From: Pseudomonadota bacterium
Lineage (GTDB): Bacteria; Pseudomonadota; Alphaproteobacteria; Acetobacterales; Acetobacteraceae
Direction of reading: 5' to 3'
Length of the DNA stretch: 11,815 nucleotides
NCBI GenBank assembly: GCA_021819535.1
Contig: JAKAQU010000050.1
Span: 1 to 11,815, forward strand
Of the stretch, positions 6,485 to 11,815 are shown in pieces. The translations under genes were made by a program, and so were the position numbers. Below the pieces are notes generated by a model. The model was given only the letters and a program-made list of their open reading frames with translations, was not told the DNA's origin and did not search any database. How positions within the stretch are numbered: the first letter of the stretch is position 1; each line of letters opens with the position of its first letter.

Positions 6485-7399
6485 ATGGGCGGAAGTGTCG
6501 CGATTTTGCTCGCAAGCTATCAGGGCGCGCGGTTTCTGCCCGAGCAGCTTGCCAGCCTCGAACGCCAGAGCTGCGCGGAATGGCGGCTTTACTGGCGCGA
6601 TGACGGCTCTTCGGATGCGAGCCCGGCTTTGCTCGCGGCGTTCGCACCCGAGCGTTCGACCGCTGTCACCGAGCCCGCCGGGCATCTCGGGGTCGCGCAG
6701 AGTTTTTTCACCCTTCTCGCCGCCGCCCTCGCCGATCCGGCCAATGATTTTTTCGCCTTCTGCGACCAGGACGATGTCTGGCGCGAAGACAAGCTCGCGC
6801 GTGCGCGGGATGCCCTCGAAATCCTCCCCGCTCAGCGCCCGGCGCTCTATTGCGCGCGGGCGACGCTGGTCGGTCGCGACCTCGCGCCGCTCGGGCACAT
6901 GCCGCCTTTCGGCGGCTCGACCCGGTTTCCGGGGCCGCTCGTCGGGAATATCGCCGCCGGCTGCAACATGATACTGAACCGCGCCGCCGCCGAACTGATC
7001 GCGGCGAGCCAGCCGCCGCCGGAGACGCTGCATGATTGGTGGAGCTATCTTCTGGTCAGCGCCGCCGAGGGGTTCATCCTCACCGATCCCGAGGAGGTGC
7101 TGCTCTACCGCCAGCATGGCGGGAATGTGATCGGGGCACCTCGCTCGCGCCTCAATCGTGCTCTGGCGGCGCTCGCCCGCGGCCCGCGGCCGTTCATGGT
7201 CCGGTTTCGCGCCCATCTCGCGGGGCTCGCGGCCAGTGCCGCGCTGCTGCCCGAGCCGGTCAATCGCGAGGTGGCAGCACTTTCGGCAGCACTCGCGGGC
7301 GGGATCAATGGGCGGATGCGCCTTCTCGCCTGGCCGGGGCTCCGGCGGCGGGGGGCGCTCGAAACCCTGTTGCTCCGGCTCTGGCTTCTGATCGGCTGA
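6485..7399 (+). CDS. Family 2 glycosyltransferase, possibly a rhamnosyltransferase
   Basis: This is a GT-A fold sugar transferase of 304 aa. The N-terminus has the GT2 pattern: VAILLASYQGARFLPEQLAS (residues 5-24), then RDDGSSD (38-44, nucleotide-sugar site) and FCDQDDVWREDKL (92-104), which carries the DxD-type metal site. The C-terminal part (HDWW at about 183-186, AAEGFILTDPEEVLLYRQHG, NVIG) matches the subgroup often labelled rhamnosyltransferase or glycosyltransferase family 2. With rfbC and rfbD immediately upstream, a dTDP-rhamnose donor is a reasonable inference, but sequence alone does not fix donor or acceptor. There is no clear membrane segment. It probably works at the cytoplasmic face on a lipid-linked O-antigen or exopolysaccharide unit. 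The start at ATG 6485 has a poor ribosome-binding site and most likely depends on coupling to rfbD six bases upstream. Confidence 0.88.
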   Translation: MGGSVAILLASYQGARFLPEQLASLERQSCAEWRLYWRDDGSSDASPALLAAFAPERSTAVTEPAGHLGVAQSFFTLLAAALADPANDFFAFCDQDDVWREDKLARARDALEILPAQRPALYCARATLVGRDLAPLGHMPPFGGSTRFPGPLVGNIAAGCNMILNRAAAELIAASQPPPETLHDWWSYLLVSAAEGFILTDPEEVLLYRQHGGNVIGAPRSRLNRALAALARGPRPFMVRFRAHLAGLAASAALLPEPVNREVAALSAALAGGINGRMRLLAWPGLRRRGALETLLLRLWLLIG

Positions 7400-7432
7400 G
7401 CCTGTAGTCTTTCGCGTCGATCGCCGATGGTC

Positions 7433-7445
7433 GGGAGGGGTGATG
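7433..7445 (+). promoter_or_regulatory. Ribosome-binding site and start of dmeF
   Basis: GGGAGG (7433-7438) lies four bases before ATG 7443. An in-frame GTG at 7440 directly upstream overlaps the purine run and is too close to it to be the start. ATG 7443 is therefore preferred and removes one residue from the longest possible reading. Confidence 0.6.
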
Positions 7446-8423
7446 AAAAACCCGCACAATCACGTCTTCCTCGGCGCCAACCACGCCGAGAACGAGCGAC
7501 GGAGCTGGTTCGTGGTCGCGCTCTGCCTCGTGGTGATGATGGCCGAGATCGTCGGGGGCGCGATTTTCGGCTCGATCGCGCTGATCGCCGATGGGCTGCA
7601 CATGGCAACCCATGTCGGCGCGCTGTTGCTCGCCGCCCTCGCTTATCGCATCGCCCGCCGCCATCTCGCCGATCCGCGCTTCGCTTTCGGCACCGGCAAA
7701 TTCGGCGATCTCGCCGGCTTCGCGAGCGCCGTCGCGCTGGCCATGATAGCGGCCCTGATCGCCTGGGAGGCGCTGCTCCGTCTCGCGCATCCGGTCGTGA
7801 TCGATTTCGGCGCGGCGATCCCGATCGCCGGGCTCGGGCTTGCCGTCAATCTCGCCAGCGCCTGGCTCCTCGGCGGGCATGATCACCACCACCATCACCC
7901 GCATCGCCACCACGCGCATGACCACCACGCGCATGACCACCATAGGCATGATCACCATGGGCATGATCACCATGGGCATGACGGTCGCGCGCCTGGCGCG
8001 GCCTTCGCCGACAACAACATGCGCGCAGCCCAGGCGCATGTGCTCGCCGATGCCGCGGTCTCGATCCTGGTTCTGATCGGGCTCGGCGGCGCGCGGCTTT
8101 TCGGCTGGGCATGGCTCGATCCGGTGATGGCGCTGATCGGCGCCGGTGTCATCGTGAGCTGGTCGGTCGCGCTGATCCGCGCCAGCGGCGCGGTTCTCCT
8201 CGACATGACGCCCGATCCCGAGGCCGCCGCCGCCATCCGCCGCACGCTGGAGGCGGAGGGCGCGCGGGTGCTCGATCTCCATGTCTGGCGCGTCGGGCCG
8301 GGGCATCTCTGCGCCGTGGTCTCGATCGGCGGGGCCGAGGGGGCGAGCCTCGACGACTATCGCCGCCGTCTCGGCACGATCGCCGGTCTCTCGCATCTGA
8401 CGATCGAGATCGAGCCCGCCTGA
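7443..8423 (+). CDS. dmeF: DmeF-type cation diffusion facilitator, Co/Ni/divalent metal efflux
   Basis: This inner-membrane metal/proton antiporter (326 aa) exports divalent cations from the cytoplasm. The N-terminus HNHVFLGANHAENERRSW is typical of the DmeF branch of the CDF family. The transmembrane metal site is formed by ALIADGLHMATH in TM2 (Asp50, His53, His57) and AHVLAD in TM5 (His199, Asp203). FAFGTGKFGDLAGF follows TM2 as in the family. Between TM4 and TM5, residues 146-180 form a cytoplasmic loop with 22 His in 35 residues, including five successive H-H-x-H-D units. The C-terminal domain (from about residue 255, VLDLHVWRVGPGHLCAVVS) is the ferredoxin-like metal-sensing domain. Characterised DmeF proteins handle Co and Ni, sometimes Cd or Zn; the exact metal here is inferred. 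The usual dmeR repressor gene is not next to it. It follows the glycosyltransferase by 43 bases with its own ribosome-binding site. Confidence 0.92.
   Translation: MKNPHNHVFLGANHAENERRSWFVVALCLVVMMAEIVGGAIFGSIALIADGLHMATHVGALLLAALAYRIARRHLADPRFAFGTGKFGDLAGFASAVALAMIAALIAWEALLRLAHPVVIDFGAAIPIAGLGLAVNLASAWLLGGHDHHHHHPHRHHAHDHHAHDHHRHDHHGHDHHGHDGRAPGAAFADNNMRAAQAHVLADAAVSILVLIGLGGARLFGWAWLDPVMALIGAGVIVSWSVALIRASGAVLLDMTPDPEAAAAIRRTLEAEGARVLDLHVWRVGPGHLCAVVSIGGAEGASLDDYRRRLGTIAGLSHLTIEIEPA
7908..7982 (+). repeat. Tandem 15-base repeats encoding H-H-x-H-D in dmeF
   Basis: Five in-frame 15-base units encode HHAHD, HHAHD, HHRHD, HHGHD and HHGHD. The first two units and the last two are nearly identical at DNA level, and the middle unit differs by CATAGG in place of the Ala codon context. 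Copies this similar point to recent expansion by slippage or unequal crossing over, so the number may vary between strains. The repeat forms most of the metal-binding loop of the exporter. Confidence 0.85.
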
Positions 8424-8465
8424 GCGGCCACTTGCCCCGGCGCCATGGCGGCATAGGTTAGGGCG

Positions 8466-8879
8466 ATGCTCCATGTGCAGAAACTCGCCGTCGGCATTCG
8501 CGATCGCGCCCATCTCGCGGAGGTTCAGGCGGCGCGGGCCGGCACCGATCCGCCGCTTCGCCACCTCACGCGGCATCGGCCCGCGCGCGCGGCCGAGATT
8601 CTCGCCGGCGGCTCGATCTACTGGGTGATCAATGGCGCCATGAGCGTCCGCCAGCGCATTCTCGCGATCGAGGCGGGGCTGCGCGCGGATGGCAGCCCGT
8701 GCTGCGCGCTCCATCTCGACCTGGCGCTGGTTCCGGTCGCAGCACGGCCGATCAAGCCGTTTCAGGGCTGGCGCTATCTCGCGGCCGGGCAGGCGCCACC
8801 CGATCTCGCCAGCGAAGCCGACGAGGCGGCTCTGCCGCCGGCGCTCGCCGAGGCGCTGCGCGCGCTCGCTCTGCTCTGA
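8466..8879 (+). CDS. DUF1489 family protein
   Basis: This is a cytoplasmic 137-aa protein of unknown function. The family (PF07370) is largely confined to Alphaproteobacteria. It is recognised by the start MLHVQKLAVGIRD, by PPLRHLTRHRPARAAEILAGG (about residues 29-49) and above all by GSIYWVINGAMSVRQRIL (about 49-66), the most conserved block of the family. The later segment PIKPFQGWRYLAAGQAPPDL is also typical. Length fits the family. There is no signal peptide or membrane helix. The start ATG 8466 is preceded by TTAGGG. It sits 42 bases after dmeF and 73 bases before the dipeptidase gene, so it may be carried on the same transcript, but no functional link to either is known. Confidence 0.9.
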   Translation: MLHVQKLAVGIRDRAHLAEVQAARAGTDPPLRHLTRHRPARAAEILAGGSIYWVINGAMSVRQRILAIEAGLRADGSPCCALHLDLALVPVAARPIKPFQGWRYLAAGQAPPDLASEADEAALPPALAEALRALALL

Positions 8880-8952
8880 TCCGCGCCCCGATCATGGCCG
8901 CATCCTCGCCTTCCGCTTGACGGCGCAGCGCTGCTCGGAGAGCGTGAAACCT

Positions 8953-9966
8953 ATGACAGACCCCCTTGCCCTTCATCGCGACCTTCTCACCCTCGACAGC
9001 CATATCGACATTCCCTGGCCGCACGGCCCCGATCCGTTCGTGGAAAGCAACCGTTGCGTCGATCTGCCGAAAATGCGCCGCGGCGGGCTCGCCGCCGGCT
9101 GCTTCGCCGCCTATGTGCCGCAGACGAGACGGAGCGAGAACGACAATCAAACCGCTTTCCTCCGCGCCCAGACCATGTTGCAGGCCATCCGCTCCATGGG
9201 CCGCACGCATGAGGGGATACGCGCCCGTGTGACGGAAACCGCGGCGGAAATCGAGGCGGCGTGGCGCGAGGGGGTGATCAGCATCATTCCGGTCGTCGAA
9301 AATGGCCAGGCGATCGGCGGCGATCCCGGCAATCTCGGTATGCTGCGTTCGCTCGGCGCGCGCTATATGACGCTCACGCATAACGGCCACAACGCGCTCG
9401 CCGACGCCGCCATTCCGCGCGCCGATCTCGGCGATCCCGCGGCCGAGCATGGCGGGCTGTCACCGCTCGGGCGCACTGCGATCGCCGAGATGAACCGGCT
9501 CGGCATGCTGGTCGATGTCTCGCACACCGCGAAGACGACGATGCTGCAGGCGGTGGCCGCCTCGCGCACGCCGATCGTCGCGAGCCATTCCTGCGCCCGG
9601 GCGCTCTGCGATCATCCGCGCAATCTCGATGATGAGCAGCTCGACGCGTTGCAGGCGAGTGGCGGCCTGATCCAGATCACCGCGATGGCGCCGTTTCTGC
9701 GCGCCAAGGGCAGCGCCGAGACCGTCACCGTCGCCGATTTCGTCGATCACGTTGAATACGTGGCGCGGCGCATCGGGGTTGCGCATGTCGGGATCTCCTC
9801 GGATTTCGACGGCGGCGGCGGCATTTCGGGCTGGGCGAACGCCGCTGAGAGCCCGGCGATCACCGCCGAACTGCTCGCGCGCGGCTTTGGCCGGGCGGAA
9901 ATCACGGCGTTCTGGGGCGGCAATTTCCTGCGTCTTCTGCGCCGTGCCGAGGAGATCGCCCGCTGA
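8953..9966 (+). CDS. Membrane dipeptidase (renal dipeptidase) family zinc hydrolase
   Basis: This is a 337-aa zinc-dependent dipeptidase of peptidase family M19 (amidohydrolase fold). The expected binuclear metal ligands are visible: DSHID near the N-terminus (His17, Asp19), Glu116 in PVVENGQAIGG, His191 in LVDVSHT and His212 in VASHSCARALCDHPRN. The catalytic Asp is probably Asp284 in VGISSDFDGGGG. RNLDDEQLDAL and FWGGNFLRLL are further family blocks. The start at ATG 8953 follows GGAGAG (8937-8942). The frame is open further upstream into the DUF1489 gene, but that part is not family sequence. No signal peptide is present, so despite the family name the enzyme is likely cytoplasmic. Known members hydrolyse varied dipeptides, including those with a D-residue; the substrate here cannot be read from sequence. 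Confidence 0.92.
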   Translation: MTDPLALHRDLLTLDSHIDIPWPHGPDPFVESNRCVDLPKMRRGGLAAGCFAAYVPQTRRSENDNQTAFLRAQTMLQAIRSMGRTHEGIRARVTETAAEIEAAWREGVISIIPVVENGQAIGGDPGNLGMLRSLGARYMTLTHNGHNALADAAIPRADLGDPAAEHGGLSPLGRTAIAEMNRLGMLVDVSHTAKTTMLQAVAASRTPIVASHSCARALCDHPRNLDDEQLDALQASGGLIQITAMAPFLRAKGSAETVTVADFVDHVEYVARRIGVAHVGISSDFDGGGGISGWANAAESPAITAELLARGFGRAEITAFWGGNFLRLLRRAEEIAR

Positions 9967-10075
9967 TGATCTGACGCACTCGGGTGATCAGGCATGAGCG
10001 GGTGCCGGGCTGGAGCGGGTGGCGCCGCTGCCCTCTTTCCGGCATGTTCGGATAATCGTGTCACGTAACGTTTTG

Positions 10076-11104
10076 ATGAAGTCGCTCCCCATGAAACCAT
10101 TTTCGCCCCGTCTTCTCGCCCTCCTCGCGTGTCTCGCCATGCCGGGCCCGGCATGGGCGGCGGCGGATGCGACCGATCTCCCGCCCGCCGATCCCGATGC
10201 GATCGTGACCTTCCAGTGGGAAAACGCCTCGATCACCAGCAACCCGCCGCCCGATCGCTATTATGTCAATGGCCTCTATCTCGGCTATGTCTCGCCGACC
10301 GGAGAGGTGCCCGGTTTCGCGAGCGATATCGGGCGCGCGCTCTGGGGGGCGGGGCAGCAGCGGGTTTCGATCGATATCCAGCAGGGGATGTTCACCCCGG
10401 CGGCGACCGATCTCCGCCCGCCGCCGGTGACCGACGAGCCTTATGCCGGCACGCTGATGGGCAATTTCTCGCTGATCCAGGACACCAATGACTGGCGCAG
10501 CATCCTCGGCGTCGATGTCGGCACGATCGGCGAGGCCGCACTCGCCGCGCAGACGCAGAACTGGTTTCACAACCTCATCGGCCAGCCCCACGATCTCGGC
10601 TGGGGCTATCAGATGCCGGACGAGCCGGTCCTGCAATTCGAGAGTTCGCGCATCTGGCGCCTCTCGACCGGCCATATCGGCAATCTCGAAACCGATGTGC
10701 TGCCCAACGCCACCGTCGGCGTCGGCAATCTCTGGATCTACGGGCTCGCCGGCGGGGTGGTGCGGATCGGCCAGGGGCTGAATTCCGATTACGGCGTCGC
10801 CCGCCTCGATCCCGGCATGTCGGGGGGGGCCGCCTATACGCCGGTTGCGCCGTTCGACTGGTATTTCTTCGCCGGCGCCGACGGCCAGGCCTGGCTCTAT
10901 AACGCGACGCTCGCCGGCGAGCCGTTCAATGCGACGCCGAGCGTGGGCGAGAAAACCTTCGTCGGCGAGTTGGAGGCAGGGGTCGCCGTCATCATCGATG
11001 GGGTGCGGATTTCCTACACCCAGGTGTTCCAGACCCAGACCTTTTACGGCGAGCATGGCGGGCTGCACCAATGGGGCTCACTGGTGGCCTCGTTCCGGTT
11101 TTAG
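10076..11104 (+). CDS. LpxR/DUF2219-family outer-membrane protein, atypical active site
   Basis: This 342-aa exported protein resembles LpxR (PF09982), an outer-membrane beta-barrel that removes the 3'-acyloxyacyl group of lipid A. Signal peptide: MKSLPMKPFSPRLLALLACL...WA, cut near residue 28. The start is uncertain: ATG 10076 and ATG 10091 both work and neither has a strong ribosome-binding site. Family features are FQWEN (46-50), DRYYVNGLYLGY, QQGMFTP, PYAG, the active-site-like Q-N-W-F-H (Gln161, His165), GWGYQ, and a C-terminal strand ending in Phe (VASFRF), as expected for BAM-dependent barrels. Against my memory of Salmonella LpxR (Asn9-Asp10, Thr34, Gln118, His122), the Asp is Ala51 and the Thr is Val64, while Asn, Gln and His are kept. 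The protein may therefore be a divergent or inactive deacylase. A possible -10 box, GATAAT, lies at 10051-10056 without a good -35. Confidence 0.8.
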   Translation: MKSLPMKPFSPRLLALLACLAMPGPAWAAADATDLPPADPDAIVTFQWENASITSNPPPDRYYVNGLYLGYVSPTGEVPGFASDIGRALWGAGQQRVSIDIQQGMFTPAATDLRPPPVTDEPYAGTLMGNFSLIQDTNDWRSILGVDVGTIGEAALAAQTQNWFHNLIGQPHDLGWGYQMPDEPVLQFESSRIWRLSTGHIGNLETDVLPNATVGVGNLWIYGLAGGVVRIGQGLNSDYGVARLDPGMSGGAAYTPVAPFDWYFFAGADGQAWLYNATLAGEPFNATPSVGEKTFVGELEAGVAVIIDGVRISYTQVFQTQTFYGEHGGLHQWGSLVASFRF

Positions 11105-11121
11105 CAAGCGGGAGATCGCTC

Positions 11122-11815
11122 ATGGCGCGACAGACATCATCCTCCGGCATCAATGTGCCGTTCTTCTGGCCGATGCGGATCGCCGAGGAATTGGTCGCAA
11201 GCGGCGCCGAGGTCGCGGCGCGCAATCTCAAATTCATCGCCGAGGAAGAGAAACTCGAGACCGGGTTGCACCCGAAGCTCGCAACCCCCAACGTGCTCCG
11301 CCTCGATCTCCGCACCATGCGGTTTCGCGACTACGACCCGGCGACCATATCAGGGCTCCCGACCATCGTCGATGCGCCCTATGCCGGCCATTCGGCGATG
11401 ATCGCCGATTACCATGACGGGCAGAGCCTGGTGCAGACGCTGCGCCAGAACGGCGTCTCGCGCGTCTTTCTCACTGACTGGAAATCGGCGGCGCCGGATA
11501 TGAAGGATCTGGAGATCGACCAGTATCTCGCCGAACTCCTGGTTTGCATCGATGATCTCGGCGGGCGGGCCAATCTCGTCGGGCTATGTCAGGGCGGGTG
11601 GATGGCGGCGATGCTGGCGGCGCGCTTTCCGGAGAAAGTGCAAAGTCTGGTGCTCGCCGGCTCGCCGATCGACACCGCCGCCGGAAACGGCCCGCTCAAG
11701 CACCTCGTGCATCAATACCCGCTTTCGTTCTACGAGGAACTGGTCGCGGCCGGCGGCGGGCTGATGCTCGGCCGCTACATGCTCGAAGGGTGGAAGAACA
11801 TGCATCCCGAGATCG
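11122..11815 (+). CDS. PhaC-like alpha/beta hydrolase with Cys nucleophile, N-terminal part
   Basis: The gene starts at ATG 11122, seven bases after GGGAG, and is cut by the window end after 231 codons. The protein is an alpha/beta hydrolase resembling polyhydroxyalkanoate synthases or the related depolymerase-like group. The segment DGQSLVQTLRQNGVSRVFLTDW parallels the PhaC region ahead of the active site. The lipase-like box is NLVGLCQGGWMAAML, with Cys156 in place of the usual Ser. G-x-C-x-G-G is the hallmark of PHA synthases, and GICQGG is the version I recall from class III PhaC. The N-terminal part before the Cys (about 155 residues) is short, as in class III enzymes rather than class I. 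No signal peptide is seen. The later Asp and His of the triad are outside the window, so polymerase activity is unproven. It follows the LpxR-like gene by 17 bases, so co-transcription is likely. Confidence 0.75.
   Translation, partial: MARQTSSSGINVPFFWPMRIAEELVASGAEVAARNLKFIAEEEKLETGLHPKLATPNVLRLDLRTMRFRDYDPATISGLPTIVDAPYAGHSAMIADYHDGQSLVQTLRQNGVSRVFLTDWKSAAPDMKDLEIDQYLAELLVCIDDLGGRANLVGLCQGGWMAAMLAARFPEKVQSLVLAGSPIDTAAGNGPLKHLVHQYPLSFYEELVAAGGGLMLGRYMLEGWKNMHPEI

Noticed and set aside
5432..7459. 675-codon open frame on the - strand opposite rfbD and the glycosyltransferase
   Set aside because: Low-complexity antisense reading with no domain pattern. The + strand genes are certain from motifs.
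7908..7982. Regularly spaced repeats considered as a CRISPR-like array
   Set aside because: The units are contiguous 15-base in-frame coding repeats without spacers, and encode the metal-binding loop.
7305..8714. 469-codon - strand frame with a repetitive Met/Val/Ile stretch
   Set aside because: The repetitive part is simply the reverse reading of the His-rich repeats of dmeF. No independent coding support.

Overview
The window is GC-rich throughout, and every recognisable full gene reads on the + strand. Gene content (DUF1489, a DmeF-type metal exporter, an LpxR-family outer-membrane protein, ArgB with an N-terminal helix) and the style of the intergenic repeats suggest an alphaproteobacterium, most likely Acetobacteraceae. 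That placement is inference from family knowledge, not from a marker gene.

Layout. (1) 2-208 is the C-terminal tail of an RND efflux pump permease. (2) 317-3661 holds two exported proteins: a large alpha/beta hydrolase (Abhydrolase_10 type) and a small c-type haem domain fused to a seven-bladed Vgb-like propeller. A double-hairpin repeat (2365-2409) separates them. (3) 3735-4637 is argB, the acetylglutamate kinase of arginine synthesis. (4) 4638-5021 is a 384-base stretch without an intact gene. It holds the 5' stub of an IS5-type insertion sequence on the - strand with one recognisable end at 4848, then an AT-rich segment with hairpins and an imperfect inverted pair. (5) 5022-7399 is a compact glycan cluster: rfbC and rfbD (last two steps of dTDP-L-rhamnose synthesis, overlapping by ATGA) and a family 2 glycosyltransferase. 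rfbA and rfbB are not present. (6) 7443-9966 holds dmeF with a strikingly His-rich loop, a DUF1489 protein and a membrane-dipeptidase-family metallopeptidase. (7) 10076-11815 holds an LpxR/DUF2219 beta-barrel protein with two substitutions at positions usually conserved in the active site, followed 17 bases later by a PhaC-like alpha/beta hydrolase with a cysteine nucleophile, cut off by the window end.

How it fits together. No single pathway spans the window. The likely functional groups are the two exported proteins, the rhamnose/glycosyltransferase operon serving a surface polysaccharide or LPS, and the LpxR-like/PhaC-like pair, probably one transcript. RfbC/RfbD/glycosyltransferase and LpxR all point to the cell envelope, but they are separated by unrelated genes. 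I see no CRISPR array, tRNA, rRNA or intact mobile element, and no clearly new defence or signalling system. The most unusual items are the LpxR variant, the haem-propeller fusion and the truncated IS plus AT-rich repeat block between argB and rfbC.
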